Below are positions 51,394 through 59,593 of a stretch of DNA of 64,000 nt, piece by piece. The DNA is from Lachnospiraceae bacterium. GTDB lineage: Bacteria; Bacillota; Clostridia; Lachnospirales; Lachnospiraceae. The notes beneath the pieces were generated by a model. It saw only the letters and a program-made list of their open reading frames with translations, was not told the DNA's origin and made no database searches. Both the position numbers and the translations under genes were made by a program. The stretch covers positions 62,001 through 126,000 of the forward strand of contig JAFXXN010000078.1 in assembly GCA_017542245.1 (NCBI GenBank). The letters are read 5' to 3'. How positions within the stretch are numbered: position 1 is the stretch's first letter; each line of letters opens with the position of its first letter.

Positions 51394-53589
51394 ATGGCAG
51401 AGAAGAAAGTTGTAAATTCCGGAAAGACGGCGAAAAAGGCTTCGGAAAAACCGAAGACGCCCCGCAAGGTTAAAGTTGTGAATAAGGACGAGGGTATAAT
51501 TGTAAAGACAGATGCCGAAGAAAAGGGCAAGTGTAAGATTAAGACCATCGGAGTTCTTACGAGCGGCGGTGATGCTCCGGGCATGAATGCTGCTGTCCGC
51601 GCAGTTGTAAGGACAGCCATTGCAAACGGTTTGGCTGTTAAAGGAATTAAGAGAGGATTTTCCGGTTTGATAGATGAGGATATCGTAGATCTTAATTCAA
51701 GAAGTGTTGCCGATACCATCCAGAAGGGCGGTACATTCCTTTTCACGGCGAGATGTCCTGAGATGATCACAACAGAGGGACAGGATATCGCGGCAGAGAA
51801 CTGCAAAAAGCACGGTATTGATGCACTGGTCGTTATCGGAGGAGACGGATCCTTTAAAGGCTGTCTTGCTTTAAAGGACAGGGGTATCAATGTTATAGGT
51901 ATTCCGGGTACTATCGATCTGGATATAGCCTGTACGGAGTATACAATTGGTTTTGATACGGCTGTTAATACTGCCATGCACGCCATAGATAAGATAAGGG
52001 ATACATCTACATCCCAGGAGCGCTGTTCCATTATAGAGGTTATGGGAAGGCATGCCGGCTATATAGCACTCTGGTGCGGACTTGCTAACGGAGCTGAGGC
52101 AGTTCTTACCACAGAACTTTATCAGTATGAGGAACAGAAGCTTATAAATGATATACAAACAAAGCGTAAGAGCGGAAGAAAACATTATATTATCATAAAT
52201 GCAGAAGGTATCGGCGATTCCGAGGGAATGGCTAAGCGTATCGAGTATGCAACGGGGATGCCCACATCAGCTACTATTTTGGGCTACCTGCAGAGGGGCG
52301 GAAGCCCGACATGTAAGGACAGGGTGTATGCATCAGCTTTCGGTGCAAAAGCTGTCGATATCCTTTTAAAGGGCGGAGCAAACAGAGTTGTAGCTTTTAA
52401 GAACGGTTCTTTTGTGGACTTTGATATGGATGAAGCTCTGTCAATGAAGAAAACGCTCGATCCATTCCTTGTGGATATGCTCGGAAAGCTGACCCGTAAG
52501 GGAGACAGCAGACTTATGAAGAATGAAGGAATCCTTCCAATCGAGACTGATGAAAATGCAGGAAAGAATGTGGCAGCCGATGCGTCTATCCATGAAGCTG
52601 CAAGTAATACTAAGGGTTCAGGCAAGAAGATTACCATCGGTGTTCTTACGAGTGGAATGGATGCACCCGGTATGAATGCTGCGATACGTGCGGTAGTACG
52701 TTCAGCAATCGGTTATAACATGAAGGTTATAGGATTCAGAAGAGGATACTCGGGACTGGTCGAGAAGGATTATCTTGAGATGACCAATAAGACCATGTCT
52801 GAAACTGTTCAGCGGGGCGGTACACAGCTTTTGGCATCGGATTGTCCGGAATTTTTGACCGAAGAAGGGCAGCAGAAGGCGATAGAGACATTAAAGGAAT
52901 TAAAGATAGATGCCCTTGTTATCATAGGCGGTAACGGTACCATGCGCGGCGGCCTTGACCTGATCGCAAAAGGCATAAATGTTGTCGGAATTCCCGCAAC
53001 TATCGATCTCGATGTAGCCTGCACCGAATATACCATAGGATTTGATACGGCTATTAATACTGCCATGGAGGCTATAGATAAGATAAGGGATACATCTGCT
53101 TCCCATGAGCGTTGCAGCGTTATAGAGGTAGCCGGAAAGAGAAGCGGACATAACGCATTATGGTGCGGTATCGCAACCGGCGCAGAAGAGATAATAACAA
53201 ATGAATATCATGATCAGAATCAGCAGAGGATGATTTCTGAGATCATAAATAAGAAGAAGCTCGGAAAGAGACTTCATCTGATAGTTAATTCAGAGGCTGT
53301 CGGAAAATCTGCTTCACTTGCCAAGAACATAGAATTTGCAACAGGTCTTGAGACCAGGGCAACGGTTCTTGGAATCCTGCAGTGCGGCGGTGCACCTTCC
53401 TGTCAGGACCGTGTATTTGCTTCAGCAATGGGCGGCAAGGCTGTCGAGGTTATCAATTCCGGCGGAAAGAACAGGATAGTAGCTTATCAGAATGGGGAAT
53501 TTACTGATTTTGATATGGAAAAGGCCATGAGACTTAATAAATTCCCGGATGCATATATGGCCGAAATGTCGAAGAAATTATCTAGGTAG
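51394..53589 (+). CDS. pfkA: Tandem-fused 6-phosphofructokinase, 731 aa, C half degenerate
   Basis: Phosphorylates fructose 6-phosphate with ATP in glycolysis. Bacterial PfkA is about 320 aa; here two full copies are fused (about 49-370 and 412-731), with a Lys-rich N-terminus and a 40-residue linker. The N half keeps TSGGDAPGMN, Arg120, the catalytic GGDG (Asp151), Met217/Arg219 and Arg301. The C half has Met for Gly in TSGMDAPG, Asp483 for that Arg, Asn514 for the Asp, Ala580/Lys582 and Cys664, so its own site looks dead. It keeps Arg573 and Arg655 (E. coli Arg162 and Arg243), which act on a neighbour's site; the N half has Ser292 for Arg243 and Tyr298 for His249. GGDG with PGTID marks the ATP type. 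One open frame, no stop between halves. Confidence 0.9.
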   Translation: MAEKKVVNSGKTAKKASEKPKTPRKVKVVNKDEGIIVKTDAEEKGKCKIKTIGVLTSGGDAPGMNAAVRAVVRTAIANGLAVKGIKRGFSGLIDEDIVDLNSRSVADTIQKGGTFLFTARCPEMITTEGQDIAAENCKKHGIDALVVIGGDGSFKGCLALKDRGINVIGIPGTIDLDIACTEYTIGFDTAVNTAMHAIDKIRDTSTSQERCSIIEVMGRHAGYIALWCGLANGAEAVLTTELYQYEEQKLINDIQTKRKSGRKHYIIINAEGIGDSEGMAKRIEYATGMPTSATILGYLQRGGSPTCKDRVYASAFGAKAVDILLKGGANRVVAFKNGSFVDFDMDEALSMKKTLDPFLVDMLGKLTRKGDSRLMKNEGILPIETDENAGKNVAADASIHEAASNTKGSGKKITIGVLTSGMDAPGMNAAIRAVVRSAIGYNMKVIGFRRGYSGLVEKDYLEMTNKTMSETVQRGGTQLLASDCPEFLTEEGQQKAIETLKELKIDALVIIGGNGTMRGGLDLIAKGINVVGIPATIDLDVACTEYTIGFDTAINTAMEAIDKIRDTSASHERCSVIEVAGKRSGHNALWCGIATGAEEIITNEYHDQNQQRMISEIINKKKLGKRLHLIVNSEAVGKSASLAKNIEFATGLETRATVLGILQCGGAPSCQDRVFASAMGGKAVEVINSGGKNRIVAYQNGEFTDFDMEKAMRLNKFPDAYMAEMSKKLSR

Positions 53590-53603
53590 GAGAGTAAAAA
53601 CAA

Positions 53604-56078
53604 ATGAACATTAATGAACAGCTTGCAAATGAACTTGAGATCAAGCTTAGTCAGGTGGAAGCCACAGTAAAGCTTATTGATGAAGGAAACACCATTCCTT
53701 TTATCGCCCGTTACCGTAAGGAAGTGACAGGGTCTTTGAATGATGAAGTCTTAAGAAATCTTTTTGAGAGACTGACTTATTTAAGGAACCTTGAAGAACG
53801 TAAAACTTCAGTCCTTGCAAGCATTGAAGAGCAGGGTAAACTTACTGAGGAGTTAAAGAAGCAGATAATGGACGCTACTACACTTGTAGTAGTTGAAGAT
53901 CTGTATCGTCCTTATAAACAGAAAAGAAGGACCAGGGCTACCGTGGCTAAGGAGAAAGGACTTGAGCCTTTGGCAGATATTATTGCGTCAGAGAGCGCAG
54001 AACGTCCGGTTTCCGAGTATGCCGCTGAGTTCATTAATGAGGAAAAGGAAGTAAAGACCGCTGAGGAAGCTATAGCAGGTGCAAGCGATATTATCGCAGA
54101 GCGTATTTCCGATGAGGCTGATTATAGAATTTATATCAGAAAGCTTACAACAGATGAGGGTCTTATCGTTTCGGAAGCAAAGGATGAGAAGGCTCAGAGT
54201 GTTTATGAGAATTACTATAAGTATTCAGAGAAGATTACTACCATTCTCGGACACAGAGTACTTGCACTTAACCGCGGCGAGGATGAGAAGTTCCTTACCG
54301 TAAAGATAGAGGCTCCCGTTGAGAAGATAATTGCTTATCTTGAGCAGCATACAATAAAGAAGAATAATGAGTTTACAACCGATATTCTTAAGGCTGTTGT
54401 GGCAGATGCATACGACCGTCTTATTGCACCGGCCATTGAGCGTGAGATCCGTTCCGACCTGACCGAAAAGGCACAGGACAGTGCTATAAAGGTGTTCGGA
54501 AAGAACCTGACTCAGCTTCTTATGCAGCCTCCTATCACAGGACGCTTTGTTCTCGGATGGGATCCCGCATTCAGGACCGGATGTAAGCTTGCGGTTGTTG
54601 ATCCTACGGGAAAGGTGCTCCATACTATAGTTATCTATCCTACAGCACCTCAGTTTAAGGTTGACGAAGCAAAGAGAATACTTAAAGGCCTTATCGAGAA
54701 GTATAATATTACGCTTATTTCTGTAGGTAACGGTACCGCTTCAAGGGAATCCGAACAGGTTATCGTTGAACTTCTTCATGAGCTCAACAAACCCGATCTG
54801 GCATATGTTATTACAAATGAGGCAGGTGCTTCCGTTTATTCTGCAAGTAAGCTTGCAACAGAGGAATTCCCGAATTTCGATGTTGGACAGCGTAGTGCTG
54901 CTTCAATTGCACGCCGTGTACAGGATCCTCTGGCTGAATTGGTTAAGATCGATCCTAAGTCCATAGGCGTAGGTCAGTATCAGCATGATATGAACCAAAA
55001 GAAACTCGGAGAGCAGCTCGAGGGCGTTGTTGAGGATTGTGTTAATAAGGTCGGCGTTGATGTTAATACTGCTTCGGCATCACTTTTGGAATATGTTTCA
55101 GGTATTACAAAGCCCATTGCAAAGAATATCGTAACATATCGTGAAGAGAACGGAAGATTCCTTTCCAGATCGGAACTTTTAAAGGTTCCCAAGCTCGGAC
55201 CCAAGGCTTTTGAGCAGTGTGCAGGTTTCTTAAGAATCCGCGGAGGAAAGAATCCTCTTGACAATACTAGTGTTCATCCCGAGTCATATGCTGCAGCAAA
55301 GAAGCTTTTGGAGAGCCTCGGATTTACTCCTGAGGATATAAAGACTCTTCAGGCTGAGCAGGCTAAAGCGGTTAAAGAGGATGCGGATAAGCGTAAGGCA
55401 GAGGTTGAGAAGGCTGAAAAGGCTTCAAAACAGAATAACCGTGACCGCAGGAATAAAAATGAAATCCAGATAAAGAATGCTGATTCGGCTATGGGAAAAC
55501 TCTTGGCTCAGGCGTATGCTAAAGTCGGAAAGAATGTAGTTTCCCGTGATGAAGCTGCAAAGGATGGAAAAAATATTTCCGGAAAACGTGAGGATGAGAA
55601 TACGGGAGCAAACCGTCAGGCAGGCATTATCGCGACTCAGGAAGAGAACAAGGATAATGCAGGCAAAGGTTCTGTTTCACTGTCCCACTTAAGCGGTATG
55701 ATCAAGGATAAGAAAAAACTTGCAGAGGAACTCGGTATCGGAGAGATAACACTTGATGATATCATAAAAGAGCTTGAAAAACCCGGACGTGATCCACGTA
55801 AGGATATGCCAGCACCCATTCTTCGTCAGGATGTTCTTGAGATGAAGGATCTTAAGGAGGGAATGGTACTTAAAGGAACAGTCAGGAATGTTATTGACTT
55901 CGGCGTATTCGTTGATATCGGAGTTCATCAGGACGGACTTGTTCATATTTCACAGATAACAAACAAGAAGTTTATCAAGCATCCGCTTGATGCACTCAGT
56001 GTCGGTGATGTTGTAGATGTAAAGGTTATGAGCGTAGATCTGCAGAAAAAGAGAATACAGCTGACTATGATAATGTAA
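53604..56078 (+). CDS. tex: Tex-family RNA-binding protein
   Basis: A nucleic-acid-binding protein linked to transcription. The N-terminal Tex domain has NTIPFIARYRKEVTGSLND. A YqgF-like RNase H fold follows (FVLGWDPAFRTGCKLAVVD, near 315), then helix-hairpin-helix parts (VNTASASLLEYVSGI, FLSRSELLKVPKLG) and an S1 domain at the end (GMVLKGTVRNVIDFGVFVDI, residues about 752-822). 824 aa against about 715-780 usually: an extra Lys/Glu-rich, low-complexity stretch lies at about 590-700 between the HhH and S1 parts. It follows pfk by 14 bases. Confidence 0.92.
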   Translation: MNINEQLANELEIKLSQVEATVKLIDEGNTIPFIARYRKEVTGSLNDEVLRNLFERLTYLRNLEERKTSVLASIEEQGKLTEELKKQIMDATTLVVVEDLYRPYKQKRRTRATVAKEKGLEPLADIIASESAERPVSEYAAEFINEEKEVKTAEEAIAGASDIIAERISDEADYRIYIRKLTTDEGLIVSEAKDEKAQSVYENYYKYSEKITTILGHRVLALNRGEDEKFLTVKIEAPVEKIIAYLEQHTIKKNNEFTTDILKAVVADAYDRLIAPAIEREIRSDLTEKAQDSAIKVFGKNLTQLLMQPPITGRFVLGWDPAFRTGCKLAVVDPTGKVLHTIVIYPTAPQFKVDEAKRILKGLIEKYNITLISVGNGTASRESEQVIVELLHELNKPDLAYVITNEAGASVYSASKLATEEFPNFDVGQRSAASIARRVQDPLAELVKIDPKSIGVGQYQHDMNQKKLGEQLEGVVEDCVNKVGVDVNTASASLLEYVSGITKPIAKNIVTYREENGRFLSRSELLKVPKLGPKAFEQCAGFLRIRGGKNPLDNTSVHPESYAAAKKLLESLGFTPEDIKTLQAEQAKAVKEDADKRKAEVEKAEKASKQNNRDRRNKNEIQIKNADSAMGKLLAQAYAKVGKNVVSRDEAAKDGKNISGKREDENTGANRQAGIIATQEENKDNAGKGSVSLSHLSGMIKDKKKLAEELGIGEITLDDIIKELEKPGRDPRKDMPAPILRQDVLEMKDLKEGMVLKGTVRNVIDFGVFVDIGVHQDGLVHISQITNKKFIKHPLDALSVGDVVDVKVMSVDLQKKRIQLTMIM

Positions 56079-56090
56079 ATAAAATAGTTC

Positions 56091-56119
56091 TTGATTTTTT
56101 ATAAGAGAAGTGTTATTGT
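56091..56119 (+). promoter_or_regulatory. Probable promoter of the FMN riboswitch transcript
   Basis: TTGATT (56091-56096), 17-base spacer, TATTGT (56114-56119), about 22 bases before the riboswitch. Confidence 0.55.
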
Positions 56120-56140
56120 ATCAATGTTGTGATTTTTTTA

Positions 56141-56248
56141 AAATCTTCGGGGTCGGGTGAGATTCCCTACTGGCGGTACAGTCCGCGAGCCTATATGGTC
56201 GATCCGGTGTAACTCCGGAACCAACGGTTAAAGTCCGGATGAAAGGAG
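56141..56248 (+). ncRNA. FMN riboswitch (RFN element)
   Basis: The conserved boxes are present in order: TTCGGGGTCGGGTGAGATTC, CCCTACTGGCGGTACAGTCC, GCGAGCC, then GGTGTAACTCCGGAACCAAC, GGTTAAAGTCCGGATGAAAG. It binds FMN and controls the riboflavin transporter gene after it. There is no terminator hairpin between it and the ATG; the ribosome binding site AAAGGAG (56243-56249) overlaps the 3' strand of the closing stem. So control at translation start is likely (inference). Confidence 0.93.
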
Positions 56249-56253
56249 AGCAT

Positions 56254-57000
56254 ATGAAAGAAACAAAAACACTTTGGCAGAATGTTGCCGAAAATGCAGT
56301 CTATGTGATCGTATTTTTTGCGATCATCGCAGCTATGTTTGTTATAGCTTTTGCGCTTGAGAAACTTAGCAGGAAAAAGAACCCTGATTCAAAGAGTGAG
56401 AAGTTTTTCACTACCAGAAAAATGGCTGTTGTAGGTATATTATCAGCTATGGCAACGGTTCTTATGATTTTTGACTTCCCGCTTCCGTTTATTCCGTCGT
56501 TCTATAAGCTGGATTTCAGCGAACTTCCCGTTCTTATAGGATCGTTTGCTTTCGGACCGGCTACGGGTGTGGTAATGGAGTTTATAAAGATCATCTTAAA
56601 GCTTCTTATCAAGGGTACCAGCACTGCATTTATAGGAGAATTGGCTAACTTTGTGGTTGGATGCAGTTTTATCATTCCGGCAGCTACTATTTACATGTTT
56701 AAAAAGACAAAGCAGCGTGCAATAATATCGTGTGCAACAGGAGTTGTTATACTTGCAGGCTTTGCAGCGGTATTTAATGTACTGTATCTGCTTCCGGCAT
56801 TTACAAAGTTTATGTCCATGGATGCTATTCTTAAATCCGGCGCAGAGAAGAATTCTCTGGTTAACGAGAATAGTCTGGCAAGCTTTGTAACATTTGCCAT
56901 AGTACCGCTTAACCTTATAAAAGGCATTTCGATATCCGTTGTCACGATGCTGATATATAAACCGTTGAGCAGATTTATGAAGAGTAATAATAATTATTGA
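56254..57000 (+). CDS. ribU: ECF transporter S component for riboflavin (RibU-like)
   Basis: The membrane subunit that binds riboflavin in an energy-coupling-factor transporter. Six hydrophobic helices. The central part FFTTRKMAVVGILSAMATVL and the typical DFSELPVLIGSFAFGPATGV are RibU-family stretches, and EFIKIILKLLIKGTSTAFIG follows. Start ATG 56254 with AAAGGAG before it; ATG 56239 lies within the riboswitch. The first 50 residues add an extra helix and a basic stretch not in all RibU. 248 aa. The FMN riboswitch just upstream supports the substrate. The ATPase parts are elsewhere. Confidence 0.9.
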   Translation: MKETKTLWQNVAENAVYVIVFFAIIAAMFVIAFALEKLSRKKNPDSKSEKFFTTRKMAVVGILSAMATVLMIFDFPLPFIPSFYKLDFSELPVLIGSFAFGPATGVVMEFIKIILKLLIKGTSTAFIGELANFVVGCSFIIPAATIYMFKKTKQRAIISCATGVVILAGFAAVFNVLYLLPAFTKFMSMDAILKSGAEKNSLVNENSLASFVTFAIVPLNLIKGISISVVTMLIYKPLSRFMKSNNNY

Positions 57001-57034
57001 GTATATAGTAATTTATGTTTAAGGAAGAGGAGAT

Positions 57035-57808
57035 ATGGATTTGAAATTAAAAGAAAAAAATGAGGATGAAGTAGTCGAGAAAAAGAATACGGCACCCGCC
57101 AGATCCGGAAGGTCTATAGCTGAACTTGCTTCTCTTTCTACACTTTCCAAGGAAGAACTTGATGAAGCAAACGAGGAATCTGATGACGAGGACTATGAAG
57201 AGTACGAAGAAGATGGTTCGGTTGTAGATTCTGAAAATGAAACAGATGAGGCAGAGGATCAGGATTCGGAAGAAGAGACCCCTGAAGATGAAAACGATCC
57301 GCCTATGGAGCATTACGGAAGAGTATTTACTTTTGCCGGAAAGCCCACGCCTCAGGATGTATTCAGATTCATGTTCTACCATACCTACTGCAGTGTAGTC
57401 GGTGTATTTGCGATATTGATCGTTGTTGCTTCTATCGTTATGTCGGTTTGGAGCTTTCTTGATGATAAGCTTATGCAGGGATTTTTATTTGCAGCAATCT
57501 TCCTGTTCTTTATCATTAACAGTCCTTTGAGCCTTAAGAAAAGATCCAAAAAGCAGTCGGAAAGCATGTGCAGTGAAGAAGGTACCATTACTTATACATT
57601 CAGTGACGCAGGCTTTGATATGACAAGGCAGACTGAATATGCCGCATATAAGTATGACCGTATCATGAAGGTTATAAACGGAAAGACAGCATATTATGTT
57701 TATCTTGGAAAGATGAGAGCATTTTTGGCTCCCAAGGCTGACTTAGGTGAGAATGAGGCAACTTTTGTTCAGTTAATGAAGAAAAATGTAAAGAAATTTA
57801 AAGTATGA
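57035..57808 (+). CDS. YcxB-like membrane protein with acidic N-terminus
   Basis: 257 aa. The first 95 residues are strongly acidic (EESDDEDYEEYEEDG). Two transmembrane helices lie near 125-150 and 155-172. The C-terminal half with ITYTFSDAGFDMT and YDRIMKVINGKTAYYVYLG is a YcxB-like domain, often found as a small membrane protein of unknown role. It follows ribU by 34 bases and is closed by a terminator, so it is probably the second gene of the FMN-controlled transcript. No function is known to me. Confidence 0.65.
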   Translation: MDLKLKEKNEDEVVEKKNTAPARSGRSIAELASLSTLSKEELDEANEESDDEDYEEYEEDGSVVDSENETDEAEDQDSEEETPEDENDPPMEHYGRVFTFAGKPTPQDVFRFMFYHTYCSVVGVFAILIVVASIVMSVWSFLDDKLMQGFLFAAIFLFFIINSPLSLKKRSKKQSESMCSEEGTITYTFSDAGFDMTRQTEYAAYKYDRIMKVINGKTAYYVYLGKMRAFLAPKADLGENEATFVQLMKKNVKKFKV

Positions 57809-57819
57809 TTTTGAAGTTG

Positions 57820-57853
57820 AGAAGTATGCGGACGGCATACTTCTTTCTTTTTT
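57820..57853 (+). terminator. Rho-independent terminator after the YcxB-like gene
   Basis: AGAAGTATGC (57820-57829) and its complement (57835-57844) around GGACG, then a T-rich run. Confidence 0.88.
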
Positions 57854-57864
57854 GTAAACAGACC

Positions 57865-57893
57865 TTTACATTTTGCCCGATAAAGTGTAGAAT
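57865..57893 (+). promoter_or_regulatory. Probable promoter of the tsaE operon
   Basis: TTTACA (57865-57870), 17-base spacer, TAGAAT (57888-57893), just after the terminator and 85 bases before the tsaE start. Confidence 0.6.
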
Positions 57894-57978
57894 GATAATG
57901 GATTATTGGGCACTACAGGGGAAGGCTGTGTCTGTGTCGGATAAACTTAATGACATTGTAAAACAAAAGGGTACTAAG

Positions 57979-58407
57979 ATGATAAAAGAGACTTTTTCAG
58001 ATAAAGAAACATTTGAGCTTGGGTTTGAACTCGGGAAGAAAGCTGTTCCGGGAGATATTTTCTGTCTTGACGGAGATCTCGGAACCGGTAAGACGGTCAT
58101 AGCTAAGGGGATAGCAGCCGGTCTTGGTGTAACGGAACCGGTCAGCAGCCCGACTTTTACGGTTATTAAGGAATATCGGGAAGGAAGGCTTCCTTTCTTT
58201 CATTTTGATGTTTACAGGATAGAGGAACCTGCCGAAATGGACGAGATCGGTTATGAAGATTATTTTTTCGGGGATGGAGTGACTGTTATTGAATGGTCGG
58301 ATCTGATAAAGGAACTCATTCCGGATAAAGCGGTACGTATAAGATTAAAGAAAGATACCGGTAAGGGATTTGATTACAGGAAAATAGAGATTATAGGAGA
58401 AACCTGA
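57979..58407 (+). CDS. tsaE: tRNA t6A synthesis ATPase TsaE
   Basis: ATPase needed for the t6A modification of ANN-decoding tRNAs, with TsaB and TsaD. It begins MIKETFSDKETFELGFELG and has the P-loop DGDLGTGKTVIAKG, then SSPTFTVIKEY and FHFDVYRI. 142 aa, standard. I place the start at ATG 57979. The frame is open back to 57805, but that would cross the terminator and promoter and add residues with no match. Only a weak ribosome binding site (AAAAGGG) is visible; GTG 57934 is an alternative start. Confidence 0.92.
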   Translation: MIKETFSDKETFELGFELGKKAVPGDIFCLDGDLGTGKTVIAKGIAAGLGVTEPVSSPTFTVIKEYREGRLPFFHFDVYRIEEPAEMDEIGYEDYFFGDGVTVIEWSDLIKELIPDKAVRIRLKKDTGKGFDYRKIEIIGET

Positions 58408-58422
58408 AAGGATTTGTTTAAA

Positions 58423-59109
58423 ATGAATATACTGGCAATAGAAAGCTCAGGACTTACAGCTTCCGCAGCGGTAATGACCGACGGAAAACTAGTATCGGAA
58501 TTTACCGTAAACAATAAAAAGACTCATTCCCAGACATTGCTTCCCATGATAGATGAAGTGATGAGATCGGCGGACTTAAAACCTGAAGATCTTTCATGTA
58601 TAGCTATATCAAGGGGACCGGGATCTTTTACCGGATTAAGGATAGGTTCGGCTACAGCGAAGGGCTTGGGCCTGGCTCTTAATAAGCCTTTGATTGAGGT
58701 TCCTACTCTTAAGGCTTTGGCTTATAATATGTTCGGAAATTTGGAAAGTATTATCTGTCCGATAATGGATGCGAGAAGACAGGAAGTTTATACGGCGGCA
58801 TACGACAGTGAGTTAAATGATCTGATTCCTGAAAAGGCATGCCCTTTGGAAGAACTTTTACGTGAGCTTGAAAAATTTGACAAGAGAGTTATATTTGTCG
58901 GAGACGGCGTTCCTGTATATTCGGAGTTCATTAGAGAAAATTTCATGGGGAAATATGCGTTTGCACCGGAAACGCTCCTTTTACAGAGAGCCGCATCCGT
59001 TGCTGCCATAGGAAATAAGATGTATGAAGAAGGAAAGTACATAAGTGCAGATGCCCATACACCTGTTTATTTAAGAAAATCACAGGCGGAACGGGAATTG
59101 GGAAAATAG
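58423..59109 (+). CDS. tsaB: t6A synthesis protein TsaB
   Basis: A partner of TsaD in t6A synthesis, an ASKHA-fold protein without its own catalysis. MNILAIESSGLTASAAVM is the N-terminal motif. Then THSQTLLPMIDEVM and ISRGPGSFTGLRIGSATAKG (the family signature), and PIMDARRQEVYTA. 228 aa, normal. ATG 58423 with AAAGGA before it; TTG 58414 abuts that site. It is 15 bases after tsaE. Confidence 0.94.
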   Translation: MNILAIESSGLTASAAVMTDGKLVSEFTVNNKKTHSQTLLPMIDEVMRSADLKPEDLSCIAISRGPGSFTGLRIGSATAKGLGLALNKPLIEVPTLKALAYNMFGNLESIICPIMDARRQEVYTAAYDSELNDLIPEKACPLEELLRELEKFDKRVIFVGDGVPVYSEFIRENFMGKYAFAPETLLLQRAASVAAIGNKMYEEGKYISADAHTPVYLRKSQAERELGK

Positions 59110-59120
59110 CCGGTGATAAT

Positions 59121-59576
59121 ATGATAAATAAAGAGAATGCGGTAATAAGATATATGTCCGAGTATGATCTTGCCGAGGTTTGCAGACTGGAAAAAGAATG
59201 TTTCTTGGATCCATGGAGTGAGAATATGTTTTTAAGCTCAAAAACCGAAAATAAGCAGAAAATCCTTGTTCTTGAAGACTTAGGTATTATAAAGGGTTAC
59301 GGTGTGATCATGACGGTACTTGATGAGTGCGAGATTTTAAGGATTGCTGTTGATTCCTCTTACAGAAAGATGGGATTAGGCAGTATGCTTTTAGATGGGA
59401 TGATGGATTTTGCTATGAAAGACGGTGCAAGGATTTTTTATCTCGAGGTGAGGGATTCAAATATTCCGGCAAGGGTTCTCTATGAGAAAAAGGGTTTTAA
59501 GGAAACGGGAATAAGGAAAGACTATTATTCAAACCCTACAGAGGATGCTGTCCTTATGAGTTATGTCTGTTACTGA
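59121..59576 (+). CDS. rimI: Ribosomal-protein alanine N-acetyltransferase (RimI-like)
   Basis: A GNAT acetyltransferase, by family expected to acetylate ribosomal protein S18. IRYMSEYDLAEVCRLEKECF starts the fold, RIAVDSSYRKMGLGSMLLDG is the acetyl-CoA loop (R..G.G), and YEKKGFKETGIRKDYYSNP is the family end. 151 aa. It lies 11 bases after tsaB in the order tsaE-tsaB-rimI-tsaD common in Firmicutes. Confidence 0.92.
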   Translation: MINKENAVIRYMSEYDLAEVCRLEKECFLDPWSENMFLSSKTENKQKILVLEDLGIIKGYGVIMTVLDECEILRIAVDSSYRKMGLGSMLLDGMMDFAMKDGARIFYLEVRDSNIPARVLYEKKGFKETGIRKDYYSNPTEDAVLMSYVCY

Positions 59577-59593
59577 AAAAGAAAGGTATTGTA

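Noticed and set aside
51279-52031. 250-residue open frame on the minus strand across dnaE and pfk
   Set aside because: It is antisense to strongly conserved coding regions, has no ribosome binding site and resembles no family; a codon-bias shadow.
51394-53589. Phosphofructokinase as two genes joined by a sequencing error
   Set aside because: The linker is open and coding, there is no start with a binding site for the second half, and the complementary residue changes argue for a true fusion.
57805-57978. N-terminal extension of TsaE
   Set aside because: It would run through a clear terminator and promoter, and the residues match nothing in the family.
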